From positions 620,001 through 684,000 of the forward strand of contig JAPJBO010000006.1 in the NCBI GenBank assembly GCA_030068145.1: a DNA stretch of 64,000 nt, given 5' to 3'. The translations under genes were made by a program, and so were the position numbers. This document shows, in pieces, positions 53,038-63,892 of the stretch. This DNA is from Diplonema papillatum (taxonomy: Eukaryota; Euglenozoa; Diplonemea; Diplonemida; Diplonemidae). The notes under the pieces were generated by a model. The model had not been told where the DNA came from. It did not search any database and was given only the letters and a program-made list of their open reading frames with translations. Position 1 is the stretch's first letter. Each line of letters starts with the position of its first letter.

Positions 53038-53984
53038 GGTTTTCTAGCGTTATTTGTGGATTAGAAGGTCGGTATTTTAAAGTCTCCGGTTGACCGTAGA
53101 GGCTTGAGTATGGCGGGGGGTTGAGAAAAGTGAGAGGGTGCAGCTCGTTTCGGGTGTTGTGTCACTCCGTTGTGAAACCTTGTGAAGTCCCCTAACGCGT
53201 TTAGGGGGTGCTTGGGATTGGGTAGGGTGTGGTCGTTCTGCTACGGCGTGAAAAGCCAGGACGTTTCGACGCTAATCTTCGACTCTTGATTAAGTTCACC
53301 GGGTTGCGTGCTCGTCAGGAAGATCCCGGTGCCTGGCTTTTCTTCTGGGTGGTTTCGTGTTGATCGGCGGCTGTGTGTTACGAGGCACGGATTAGGGGAT
53401 GAAAAAAGGAAAAAGAAATGGGGGAGAAAAAGAAGGGGGGAGAGGGGAAGTTGGGGTTTTGAGGGTTGTCCTCGGGGTACAGGGGGGGGTTGGAGGGTTT
53501 GAGTGACAGAGGTTACGCTTGCGCTGTTCGCATGAAGGCTTGTTGGCTCGAAGAAGTGGAAGTAGCGTAGGTTATTGTTCGATGTTATTCTTACAGTCGT
53601 AAGATGTGATAAAAAAAAATATTTTAAAAAAGCCGTATTTGACTGCTTGTTGTCCTCCACAGTCGGGGTTCTCTAGCTGCACGAGGCAGCCGTGGATGAT
53701 GAAATTAAGTTCCTCGCCTACTTTGCTTATTCTTTTTCGGTTTTCGTTCGTGTTCTTGGGTTGAGAGCGCAAATGGCAGAAGCCAGTGAAAAATGCAAAA
53801 TTTGAAGTAGACCCTGGGCTTACGCTCCGTTTTCGGCCTCAGAGAAAATACGTGTGGTCCACATGTGGACGAAATAAATTCCATAAATAAACTCGTTTAT
53901 TTTTCCGGCCTGCGTAAACACAATGGAATCCTGCCAAAAATAAACGAAATTTATCGTCACGCTCCGCAAGCCATTTCCACCAGA
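53038..53984. other. Intron-like region, no recognised gene
   Basis: Starts with a copy of the dispersed AAAGTCTCCGGTTGACCGTA family (near 53075; other copies near 18020, 44075, 44335, 57865 and, diverged, 41685). A CCCCTAACGCGTTTAGGGG hairpin lies at 53189-53207. A G-rich low-complexity stretch lies near 53400-53500. No gene. Confidence 0.5.
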
Positions 53985-54188
53985 GGGAATTTATTTTTCC
54001 CAATAATAAGCATTTATTCGGCGATAATTTCCGTTTATTTTGCCGAGGTGTCGGTTTTAGTCCCGAGGGAGGCCCGAGGGGGGGCTTGCAACCCCGAGGG
54101 GCCTCCCGAGGGACTAAAACCGACACCGAGGCAAAATTGGCGGAAATTATTGCCGAATAAATGATTTTATTGGGAAAACTAAATTCCC
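53985..54188. repeat. 204-bp foldback (arms ~90 bp)
   Basis: Arms GGGAATTTATTTTTCCCAAT ... TGTCGGTTTTAGTCCCGAGG are mirrored to 54188. The inner ~30 bp of each arm is almost perfect and the outer part has mismatches. It may be a foldback/MITE-type element. Another piece of the same family (53875-54006) is repeated directly at about 54835-54975. Confidence 0.85.
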
Positions 54189-54199
54189 GAGGATGGAAA

Positions 54200-54400
54200 G
54201 AAAATCATACTGCTTTGCAGTTATGTTGGTGTCTAGCAGAACGTTGCGTAGCAAATGTGCACGGCAGAACGTTGTGTAAGACGTTGAGCATATTGCATTG
54301 CAGTTACGTTGGTGTTTAGCAGAACGTTGCGTAGCAGAACGTTGTGTGTCTGAGACATTGCGTAGCAGAACGTTGTGTAGGAGTGGAGTTGTTGTAAGTG
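54200..54400. repeat. AGCAGAACGTTGYGTAG-type degenerate repeats
   Basis: Seven or so occurrences of GCAGAACGTTG(C/T)GTA within 200 bp, some within ~105-bp direct repeats starting TTGCAGTTA(T/C)GTTGGTGT. Confidence 0.75.
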
Positions 54401-54720
54401 ACGGGTCACAGATCAATGTGCCTGGTTGTTCTGCTGCAACTGGGGGAGTCCCGGCAGGTTGACGTTGTAGTTCACAACATACGATGCTGCTTGCATGGGC
54501 GCTTGCATGAAGGACTGCACAGGTGCTGTCGTGCTGGGTAGGACTGTTGGATGAGCGCTGCTGACAAGTGCTGCGGTTTTCTTTCTGCGAGGTCTTGATA
54601 TGGATCAGAAACGATGGATTAGACTCAAAACGAGCACAAAACACGCGATTTCACTCACCACAGGGAGAAAAAAATTTTGCGAGGGGTCTCCCCTACAGAT
54701 TTCTGCCTACGACCTTATTC

Positions 54721-54821
54721 TGCGCCGCCAGCTATTTTCAGTCGGAACAATAAGCGAATTTATTTCCCTAGGGACAATAAATTTCATTTATTTGTTTCGA
54801 CTGAAAATAGCTGGCGGCGCA
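54721..54821. repeat. 101-bp inverted repeat, 24-bp perfect arms
   Basis: TGCGCCGCCAGCTATTTTCA + GTCG is exactly mirrored at 54798-54821. A short A/T-rich interior makes a MITE or hairpin plausible. Confidence 0.85.
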
Positions 54822-54834
54822 AAATAAATTCCGA

Positions 54835-56030
54835 GATCGGAAAAAATAAATTCGTATATTTGTCCGGCCTGTGTAAACACAACGGAATCCTGTCAAAAAA
54901 TAAACGAAATTTATCGTCACGCTCCTCAAGCCATTTCCACCAGAGGGAATTTATTTTTCCCAATAAAACACCGGGTTATTATTCGATTTGTCGAATAATA
55001 AAAAAAGTGCCGGGTAGCCGAACAGTAGCAGGATCAAATAGTGGTGGTGTTTTTAGACAACCAGACGTGTATTATTCGAACCCCTCCTTTAAGGTTCGAG
55101 GGGAAAAAACCTATCCCCCCTATGTGCGGCGGGAAAAAAAAAAGCCTCACTACTAGACTTGGCGACACCTGGCTGCCCTTGGCGACTTGTGGGCCTAGAC
55201 TCCCCTGCATGTGGACCAACCTGTGGCAAGCACATGTGGGGGAAGAAATAAACCAAAATCCACATGTGGTACCTGTGGATCCACGGCTCTCGTCCCCGGC
55301 GATGGAGGTTTTGTCGTCGAACGGCTGTTGTCAGACACACCAAGCGTGTGGATTGCCACGGATGCCACCGTCAGCTGCTTACCGCCACCGGATCTTCCCT
55401 CGCAATCAGCTTGGCCCCTACCGACACACTCACTATTTACGGTGACACCCGCGTTCATCACTGTTGAAGACAAACAACAGAACAATTTGCTGCAAACACG
55501 GCAGCAGGTACGCAAATTGCCCAACAGCAACACTTGCTGTTGGGCAGCGAAGAGAAATACCCTCGACGCGTACTTAGTACGTTAGAAGCTATGGATGGCA
55601 TTTAAACATGTCGATGAACGCAATTGGTGGACAGGTCTGGTGTCAGCACCCGCGGTAAATCCAGCACCAATGGCGTATAGTGATGTTGCTGCTGTTAAAA
55701 AGCTCGTAGTTAGATCCAGAGCTCGGGTTGCAAGGTGGCACAGTTTGCTGGGTATCAGCGTAGGGATTACGCACGCGCGCAGATGGCGACGCGTGTAAAC
55801 ATGTACAACAAGATATGCTCTCAGGTGGAGACATCGACCTCACCAACACTCGATTACGACGACAGGAATCGATCCTGGCGACGGAGGTTTTGTCGAACGC
55901 ACCGGCTGGCGTCAGACACACCAAGCGTGTGAATTGCCACGGATGCCACCGCCACTGAATTCTACCCGCCGTGTACCGCGTGCCGCGCAGCTGCATGCCG
56001 TCACCAAGTTCTCCCCAAAAAACTTTAACA
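54835..56030. other. Intron-like region with paired repeats, no confirmed gene
   Basis: 54835-54975 repeats 53875-54006. A ~90-bp segment (about 55300-55375, CAGACACACCAAGCGTGTGG) recurs at 55880-55955. The plus-strand frame at 55211-55585 has some protein-like character (LLSDTPSVWIATDATVSCL), but neither start nor splice sites support it. Confidence 0.45.
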
Positions 56031-56075
56031 GTTGAAAAATTAACTCTTGAAAAAGAAAGAGCCAGAGTCACATAC

Positions 56076-56715
56076 CGTCCATGTCAGTAACGGTCACAGT
56101 CGCATCTTCGACGCTGGAAAACACCTCGATGCCTCCAAGTTCGAAGACACCGCCCTCGTTTGTGGGCAGCGGAAGCACCGGTGCATAGAACGTGGCCCAC
56201 TCGCGGCACGCCCCCGCAAGGGAGACGGTCAGCTGGAGGTCCACAGTGTCGAGCGGAACGCTGCAAGGTGATCCGTCTGTTAGCATCGCCGATGTGCTGG
56301 AGTCGCTGGTGGTGTTGCAATCGCCGCTGTCTTGGAAAGCGCGGTTGCCGGCTGGTTGGGCATCAGATTCCACCAGCAGGAACCGAAGCGTAGATTCAGG
56401 CCACGTGTCGAAGCTCGGCACGCAGGAGCTGGCTGGGTAGAACCGGGTGCAGTCGAGGATGGTTGCGACGCTGACGTTGGGCGGCATGATCTCAGAGTGG
56501 TAGACAGACAGAGCCGGCGGGCGGTCGGTCGTCACGCCGCCCTCGCAGGCGCCGCACTTGCCACGCTGCTCGGCGAACCCGTACACGTCTATATTCTCCA
56601 CGGACGGGTAGCATGCCGCAGCCCATGTCTCTTTGATCACCCGTATGTCTACAATACCCGCGGTCACCACCTGGACCACGCATGCCACGGCCACCGCGAT
56701 GCCGCGCGCTCGCAT
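56076..56715 (-). CDS. Surface-protein first exon: signal peptide and Cys module
   Basis: ATG at 56715, then a signal peptide (RGIAVAVACVVQVVTAG). The rest is a Cys-containing module: VDIRVIKETWAAACYPS ... GKCGACEG ... ILDCTRFYPASSCVPSF ... LAGACREWATFYAPVLPLP. The same order of features is seen in the exon at 51289-52428, so the module is repeated. The donor is G|GTATGT with the intron starting at 56075, phase 1, which matches the phase 1 acceptor at 52428 and joins as TVTDMDG-GVLKLLGSG. It is therefore probably the first exon of that gene. The function is unknown; a secreted or surface location is inferred. Confidence 0.7.
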
Positions 56716-56851
56716 CTCGAATATGATTTAAGCCCGGGTTTCCTTTCCTTCGGGTTGTGAGTTAGGTACCAGGAAAAGCCTGCTGTGATGTCGCATGATC
56801 TCCGTTTCCGTCTCGCCCTCAGACGACAGACAACTGGCAACAAACTGCGCT

Positions 56852-56852
<1 letters not shown>

Positions 56853-56883
<31 letters not shown>
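56853..56883. repeat. Poly(T) tract (~30 T)
   Basis: An uninterrupted T run about 140 bp upstream of the surface-protein ATG. On the minus strand it is poly(A), as left by a retroposed sequence. Similar tracts: A at about 7262-7282, 45404-45432 and 46957-46979. Confidence 0.9.
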
Positions 56884-56989
56884 CGTTGACGCCTGTGCCA
56901 AACTACTACTGCCGTTCCTAGTTCTCACCACTTTGCACCGTGTCGGTGTTGTGCTATACAGTCTCGTTACGACGACCTAGATCTGCACT

Positions 56990-57210
56990 CCTACGCAGTC
57001 CTATGCACTCCATGCACTCCAGCGCATACATTCCTACGCACTCCCGCCATACTACGCAATTATAAGCACTCTCACGCATGCAATTCTGCGCACTCCTGAG
57101 CACTCCCGCAATACTACGCAATCCTGCACTCGAACGCACTCCTCAGCTCTCCTACGCAATACACTCTCACGCAATCCTCAGCGCGCTAACGCGCTCCCAC
57201 GCGACCTGAG
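56990..57210. repeat. Degenerate ~10-bp repeats (CGCACTCCT / CGCAATCCT)
   Basis: About 20 loose copies of CGCA(C/A)TCCT-like units with variable spacing. Confidence 0.8.
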
Positions 57211-58994
57211 CACCTCTACGTGCGCTTGGCTTTCATGAAACCAGTGCTCGCGTGAGTTGATACAAGTTCAGTAGTTAAAAGGAAAACACGGAAGGTGCTT
57301 GGTTTGAGACGAGTGCGGGCTATGTTCCTGCGTTTGCTCGAACTGGCAACATTTTCTTTGAAGGTTTTGATTGAACCCCGGGGTTTAGTGCCGCCGGTTG
57401 ACTTTTCGGATGAAGTGTTCTTGTGGTTGCGTGTGGCGGAGGGTATGCTTTAGAGTCACTCGCCTGATCATCCTCAACTTCGAGTCAATGGGAATTGCAT
57501 AGAAGCATGGGACGCGTCAGGTCGGCGAACGTATTCGCGTGGAACAATATATTTGAGAAGAAGTCGAAGAACCTCCCTCCCCGGGTAACTTTTCTTTTAT
57601 GGAAGACTGACCCTTCAGAGTCGAAGAACCTCCCCGGGTACTTGTCATTAATGGAAGACTGACCCTTCAGGGTCGAAGAACCTCCCCGGGTACTTGTCAT
57701 TAATGGAAGACTGACCCTTCAGAGTCGAAGAACCTCCACTGAGAGGACCGGCCTTCAGGCCTGGAAGTGGAATACGTGGCCTTTAGAGATCTAGACGTGG
57801 GCGAGCCTCAGAGTGGGGGAAGAACTTCTTATGTTATTTGTAGCTTAGAAGGTCAGTATTCTGAAGTCCGGTTGACCCCGTAGGCTTGGTGGGATAGAAG
57901 AGAATGGAGGGTATAGATCGGTTTCGGATGATGTGTCCTCCCGCCACGGGCAGGGGGGAAAATCTTAGTTAATGTTAAGGCAGGACACTGGCTCTCGTGC
58001 ATGTTTGGGAGGGTGAACCTTCCTTTGGAGACAGGCCTTTAGGGGTCCGGATTCGACCTCAGGACTGGGTTCGTGCCTCCTGCAGCTGTACACCCTGACC
58101 TGTAATGTATGCCCTTTAATTTGCGGAATTCTCTTTTATGGCCATGCAATTTATGGACAAATTATTTTATTATTTGGAGGGGCCCAGAATTAAATTTTCC
58201 TGTCCAGGCTCTTGGACAGGCACTCGACCTTTTTGGGGACAGGGAACTAGCTACTCTAGGGGGTGCCCCGACCACCCACCGCAGAGACAGATGCTGATTA
58301 TGCCTGCGCCGCAGGCGCGGAAATTTTTGAACAGTCACACAAAAGCAAATGCTTGTTTCCGATAGAGGAGGACGTTCTTGTTAAAAAGTACCTCTGAATG
58401 GTCCCAGCTTGCGATCGATGGACTGTGGGCTGGGCTTACTTACGGCTTCAAACCTGATTGACAATAGTTATTGAACTAACCGGTCGCTGTGTGTTCTTCT
58501 CGCCGAGCCCTTTCCTGTCCATAGCATGGCCAGTGAGCTGAGAGTCGCTTGAAAAATCTAATCTCTCGGAGTGTTTTCGACTCTTGAGTTCGCCACTGGC
58601 TTGCCGACTAAAGAGTGTAAGTTCGCTTAGTTGTAACCCTTTACCGACGAGCTAGGCTTCTCCGCCCGGTTTAATCGGTCTTCTTTTCCTCTGGTGCTTG
58701 GGATGTGCTCCGGGGGCACCAGTAGCAGTAGTTTGAACTTGATATGCAGCAACAATCTGCGACGATGGACTGCACAAGCCGCAACAGACTACCTCTTTGC
58801 ACGCGTCGTGTCATGCTTCAGTCGCTTCTTGCCCCGCGTACTGTTCGTCTCCGGTGCGCGCTTCACGTCCGTTGTGCAGTTTGACGACGAGCTCGAGGAA
58901 TCACCAGATGATTCGGCACACTTCTTAGTAGTAGTTGTCATCTCACCCCCGCAGATACGGGAGTAAAATGGAGCAGTGTTTGCAGTCAAATGAT
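57211..58994. other. No recognised gene; 60-bp tandem repeat at 57595-57740
   Basis: Three units of about 60 bp contain GAAGACTGACCCTTCAGAGT and AGAACCTCCCCGGGTACTTG. A copy of the CCGGTTGACC dispersed motif lies near 57865. The minus-strand frame at 58789-59055 is Ser/Thr-rich and may be part of the neighbouring LINE relic. Confidence 0.55.
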
Positions 58995-59330
58995 TCAAAT
59001 GCGGTGGCAGCAGCAATTCAAGCCGGATGAGGTGTACCTTCCGCAAAGGTGGCATCTCAGTGTGGGGTACAGCGGATTATGGGCCGTCAGCGGAAAATGA
59101 CAATTGACGCAGTGTTCTGCGCAGGCTTTGACATTGCACCGCGGCGCCGAGCAGACCAGTTCACCGATGTAGCGAAGGGCCAGAATGTGTCGTTGTCTTT
59201 TCTTTGCAGCAGCTGTTGTTGTCGCCTCTGTCGTCGTCCGGAGCCTTGCCCCCGGGGCCGTATGAGCTTCCGTATTTTGCGCAGCGGCTCTTCGACGTTC
59301 TCCGCTCCGGGGGCACCAAAAGATTCCAAA
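58995..59330 (-). pseudogene. LINE-type Cys/His-rich tail, second copy
   Basis: The minus strand reads ILALRYIGELVCSAPRCNVK ... CAEHCVNCHFPL ... LRCHLCGRYTSSG. This parallels VNALKYIDQLICAAPTCHVQ ... CSDHCTLCRHSL ... LKCKYCRRV at 44694-45086. Cys/His spacing is conserved. The upstream part is out of frame and no RT domain was recognised, so it is a decayed fragment. Confidence 0.6.
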
Positions 59331-59811
59331 ACATATGGAATGGAATGGTTTGTGACGTATCTTTCCATTGCCGCTCTCGGAGGCCAAAGATTCGTCACCT
59401 ATACGTGTCACAGAAGAAGTCCAGAATTAATCGGTAGAGGTGCCCCGTCGGAATAGGGTTACTTCAACCGCAATGAAAGCCGTTCTGGTATCGCTGCGGA
59501 GTGAACCACGATAAGTTGGCAGAATAGGATCCTCATCAGCTTGCCGCTGACTCCCCACTAACCTGCGCCTTCTTCGTGAACCCAGCACCTACAGCTTGTT
59601 GGTGCGGCTCACCGGTCCTGCAGCCCTGCATCAGTCGGCGTGTCTGGAGCGCTGCTGTCGCCGGGCTACTGCGAATCTTCCCTGAATTCGAGTGACGCGC
59701 CCTGCCCACCCGGCTGTTGTTGGTTTGGATGAATTCGGGGTGCGCGAAGAATTGATGCAAAGAAAGGCCGGCGCCCTTGTCTGTAACGATGGGTATCCGG
59801 CACGGGGGCTC
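59331..59811. other. No recognised gene
   Basis: About 480 bp between the LINE tail and the 111-bp array. The minus-strand frame running in from the array shows no domain. Confidence 0.4.
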
Positions 59812-60993
59812 GATCGTTGGAAGGAGTCCTACGGAAGGGCGACCCAACGTTAGCGGATTGGCGCGCGATCGAGTTTTGATAGATTCCGCAACCTTCCAGT
59901 CGCGCGGAGTTCAACTCGATGGAAGGAGTCCTACGGAAGGGCAACCCAACGTCAGCGGAGCTGACGGGTTGGCGCGCGATCGAGTTTTGATAGATTCCGC
60001 AACCTTCCAGTCGCGCGGAGTTCAACTCGATGGAAGGAGTCCTACGGAAGGGCAACCCAACGTCAGCGGAGCTGACGGGTTGGCGCGCGATCGAGTTTTG
60101 ATAGATTCCGCAACCTTCCAGTCGCGCGGAGTTCAACTCGATGGAAGGAGTCCTACGGAAGGGCAACCCAACGTCAGCGGAGCTGACGGGTTGGCGCGCG
60201 ATCGAGTTTTGATAGATTCCGCAACCTTCCAGTCGCGCGGAGTTCAACTCGATGGAAGGAGTCCTACGGAAGGGCAACCCAACGTCAGCGGAGCTGACGG
60301 GTTGGCGCGCGATCGAGTTTTGATAGATTCCGCAACCTTCCAGTCGCGCGGAGTTCAACTCGATGGAAGGAGTCCTACGGAAGGGCAACCCAACGTCAGC
60401 GGAGCTGACGGGTTGGCGCGCGATCGAGTTTTGATAGATTCCGCAACCTTCCAGTCGCGCGGAGTTCAACTCGATGGAAGGAGTCCTACGGAAGGGCAAC
60501 CCAACGTCAGCGGAGCTGACGGGTTGGCGCGCGATCGAGTTTTGATAGATTCCGCAACCTTCCAGTCGCGCGGAGTTCAACTCGATGGAAGGAGTCCTAC
60601 GGAAGGGCAACCCAACGTCAGCGGAGCTGACGGGTTGGCGCGCGATCGAGTTTTGATAGATTCCGCAACCTTCCAGTCGCGCGGAGTTCAACTCGATGGA
60701 AGGAGTCCTACGGAAGGGCAACCCAACGTCAGCGGAGCTGACGGGTTGGCGCGCGATCGAGTTTTGATAGATTCCGCAACCTTCCAGTCGCGCGGAGTTC
60801 AACTCGATGGAAGGAGTCCTACGGAAGGGCAACCCAACGTCAGCGGAGCTGACGGGTTGGCGCGCGATCGAGTTTTGATAGATTCCGCAACCTTCCAGTC
60901 GCGCGGAGTTCAACTCGATGGAAGGAGTCCTACGGAAGGGCAACCCAACGTCAGCGGAGCTGACGGGTTGGCGCGCGATCGAGTTTTGATAGA
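59812..60993. repeat. 111-bp minisatellite, 10 near-perfect copies, open on both strands
   Basis: Units of 111 bp (37 codons) contain GATGGAAGGAGTCCTACGGA and GCGCGCGATCGAGTTTTGAT. The first unit lacks about 10 bp and has a few changes; the other ten are virtually identical. Plus-strand peptide repeat: GLARDRVLIDSATFQSRGVQ + LDGRSPTEGQPNVSGAD. Minus-strand repeat: 37 residues starting LPFRRTPSIELNSARLEGCG. Either or neither may be translated. Flanking sequence to about 61080 has a diverged half unit (CAACTTTCCGGTCGCGGGGA). Confidence 0.95.
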
Positions 60994-60999
60994 AAAGCG

Positions 61000-61657
61000 G
61001 TGTGCCATCCGCGCTACGTTCTCCAGATCAAGATTCCACAACTTTCCGGTCGCGGGGAGTTCAATTCGAGGCGCAGTTGTGGCCGATTCGCGAACCTCAC
61101 AGAATTCTGAGGCTTCAGAAGCCTCGGCTATCAAAAGGCGGCGGTTGAGTCCCCTGGCGGGCACAAGAGGGTTGCGCAGGGTGTGGATGGTACAATACTA
61201 CAGACACTAGGCTTCGACCCGTGACAAACGTGTGGCAGATGCCCCCAAGCAAGAAAAGCGGTCTTTTAGAAGACCGGAACATGGGCCGGCTCTGCAGGGA
61301 CTCAGCAATGCGGTGTCATTCTGCAACTCGACACAAACAGGCGGTTCATTTTGTTTGTGCATGCCGGTTGATCGGTTCCCACGTGGATCGACCGTGTGTC
61401 ATTTTCAAGCGTTATTCATACTTCGCAGTCTGACTCAGACGAGATTTCTGGGGTCCTCCACCGCCTGCCTGACTTTTCTCGTACTTTTTCGTACTATTTG
61501 AAAAGTACGAAAAAAGTCAGACGGCGGTCAGATGGCCGTCTGACTTGGATCGACCGTGTGTCATTTTCAAGCGTTATTCATACTTCGCAGTCTAACTCAG
61601 ACGAGATTTCTGGGGTCCACCGCCTGTCTGACTTTTCTCGTACTTTTCTCGTACTTT
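61000..61657. other. No recognised gene; ~150-bp direct repeat
   Basis: A segment with GACCGTGTGTCATTTTCAAG and AGACGAGATTTCTGGGGTCC occurs at about 61389-61470 and again at 61550-61630. The TTTTCGTACT / AGTACGAAAA near 61480-61515 can pair. Confidence 0.6.
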
Positions 61658-61775
61658 CCACCTGGTCCAGACGAAAATATCGGGGAGTATCGGGGAGTTT
61701 CGGGGAGTTTCGGGGAATTTCGGGGAGTTTCGGGGAGTTTCGGGGAGTTTCGGGGAGTTTCGGGGTATTTCCTTT

Positions 61776-62288
61776 GTGGCGACCACTTTCCCTGCAGCCG
61801 GCCTTGGCGAAGGCGGGGAGGGGGCTACGCTATTATGGCCCTACCTTGCGCAGAGCGGTCCCGTGTTTGGCTATGCCCCGAAGACGAAGATAGAGGCTGA
61901 GAAGGAAGGACAGACTGGGAGGTACAGGTTGGCACGGTTTGACACAGGTAGCGACAGGATCCGCTGCGGCAAGGAGAGCAGGAACTGTTCCACCAGAGGT
62001 CGTGCGGGTACAGAGACAATGCTCGTGCTCGAGTCGCAGCTGGGGACGAACAGGCACGCCTTCAATGATGAGGTCTGGGGGATGGACGTATTTTCCACGT
62101 ATGGGCGGACGTGCTGGTGGGACGCCTTCGAAGACGGCACCTCCGGCAAGAAGGGGCAGAAGAGGGTAAATTTAGTGGGCGGCGGAGACCCAGTGCATGT
62201 GCCCAGGCCACCACCAAGGACGAGAGAGTGTGCACGAGACATCACAAAGCGAAATGCGAAGAGTGCAAGCATCGGCAAGCGTCGGTAG
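61776..62288 (+). CDS. Element-encoded hypothetical protein
   Basis: A 170-codon frame with EAEKEGQTGRYRLARFDTGS, RGRAGTETMLVLESQLGTNR, then EVWGMDVFSTYG and FEDGTSGKKGQKRVNLVGGG. Much of it is shared with the copy at 19.1-19.7 kb. That both copies keep the peptide suggests real coding. I recognise no family. The end may continue by frameshift or splice into the Cys-rich frame that follows. Confidence 0.4.
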   Translation: MATTFPAAGLGEGGEGATLLWPYLAQSGPVFGYAPKTKIEAEKEGQTGRYRLARFDTGSDRIRCGKESRNCSTRGRAGTETMLVLESQLGTNRHAFNDEVWGMDVFSTYGRTCWWDAFEDGTSGKKGQKRVNLVGGGDPVHVPRPPPRTRECARDITKRNAKSASIGKRR

Positions 62289-62333
62289 CGCGCTGCTGCC
62301 GAGGCACACCACGCGACAGGGGACGGCCTCGCC

Positions 62334-62702
62334 GTGAAGTATTGCGAGAAGCACAGGATGACGCAGTGCGGGACGTGCAAGACGATCGCGGAATGCTGCA
62401 CACCGCGGATGCCTGCCTGCAGCACGATATGCCGATGTGCGGAGTCGGCGGCAAAGAGACGGAAGCGCGGGCCTTCGCCCCTGGGGACGCCCGAAGCGAC
62501 ACCGAAGTCGAGACGCAGGCTGCGACCATCGGCCCAAAGCGCCACAAGGGAAGCGGCGGATGCCGGCGCCAACACCGCCATCGAGAACGCCGAAGACAAG
62601 GCGACGACACTAGGACGGCCGCTGCAACGAAGCGGCGGCGTAAGGACTCGCCATCATCGAAGACAGAGACGTGCACTCCGCGGCGGGCAGAGGTCAAGAT
62701 AA
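62334..62702 (+). CDS. Element-encoded Cys/His-rich basic protein or C-terminal part
   Basis: The frame reads KYCEKHRMTQCGTCKTIAEC, then CCTPRMPACSTICRC and a long basic Arg/Ala-rich tail. In another frame just upstream lies CTRHHKAKCEECKHRQA. The repeated C-x2-H / C-x2-C pattern suggests small zinc-binding units, split here by a frame change. The function is unknown; nucleic-acid binding is a guess. Confidence 0.4.
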   Translation: MKYCEKHRMTQCGTCKTIAECCTPRMPACSTICRCAESAAKRRKRGPSPLGTPEATPKSRRRLRPSAQSATREAADAGANTAIENAEDKATTLGRPLQRSGGVRTRHHRRQRRALRGGQRSR

Positions 62703-63892
62703 GGTACCAGTGACGAAGAGAGGTAGCACGAAGAGGTAGTCACGAAAGAGAGCAGATGCAGATTATCGCCACAGGCTCTTTGCATGCTATCCCTAACGAC
62801 CAGGGGCAGCTACGGTCGAAGACGGCAATTCGAGCGAGGAGTAAGGTTGATAACCAATGAGAGGCACGATGGTCATCCGAAAGCAGGGTTGCAGGATGAT
62901 GCTTGGCCAAGGATACGGTTGCTATGGCGACTGGGACAGAGAGATAACGCAAGATAGAGAGTCCTCCTTATGGGGTGGTCACACCTTCGCAGTCCCAGGG
63001 CCTCCACCCACCTGCATACGGTCGTCGACTGACCATTCCCGAGACGAGTTGGAATGCGGGTACCATCTTTCCGGAGATTTCCGGTTCCTCCCGTACTCTA
63101 CAACTCCCCACATAAGTGAACGTGGACTCCGAAGTGGACACTCCTTTCAACCGGGTGCACGAATTCAGAATTCCGGGATGGGTTGACCCACTGTTTCCGA
63201 TGCGGCTTCCAATCATCGAAGGCTAAACTCGGGTGCAGGAGCGGTGCTCGTCGTTCGGGACCAGATGGGGGACGACTGGGTCTGCCCGGTTTACACGTGA
63301 CTGCTGCAGCGTGGTCAGAAGTGGGAAGGTCATCGGGAGATGGCGGGCGCGAATACTTTTTGCCCAAACCAAAACCCAAGAGGGGATTGGAGAGTTTGAC
63401 ATAAGAATGGCAAACTCGTGGTACCGAAGGTTGCAACCGCAAACAGAAGAGTCAGATGATGGTTGAACCTGCGCACATGCACACGACGCGTCCTGTTCAG
63501 ACTCCTCCCCCAAGGACTCAAAGGCAGGTCCTGCAGGTTTTCCAGCAACTGCTGGTTCGCCTTGAGGCCCTCCGAATCCGCAGGCTGCAGGGTATGCCTC
63601 AACAACTGCCCAGGAGTCCAAGCTACAGTTGGTAGATGCATCCGGTTAGTAGAGGAAGAGGATCGGAGGAGGAGGAACACGGACGGCTCAAGAGAGCCGC
63701 GTCGAAGCACACTAGCACACCTACCTGCACACCTCACCCACTTGCCCGCACCCGTCTACCCAACTACCCACCTGTTCACCCATCCACCGGCCTGCCTACC
63801 ACCATCCACCCATCTGTCCACTCAACTACCAACCTGTAACCTGCCCACCCACCGGCAGCCCCACTTTTTCCCACAGAAATCGGGCTGAGTAT
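62703..63892. other. Interior of TIR element, no recognised gene
   Basis: Overlapping frames of up to 140 codons on both strands without recognisable features. The stretch 63715-63850 is a CCTGCCTACC/CACCCACC low-complexity run. Confidence 0.45.

Noticed and set aside
59666-60943. 425-codon minus-strand gene across the 111-bp repeat
   Set aside because: It is the mirror of the plus-strand frame and is explained entirely by a repeat unit divisible by 3; neither strand is favoured by sequence alone.
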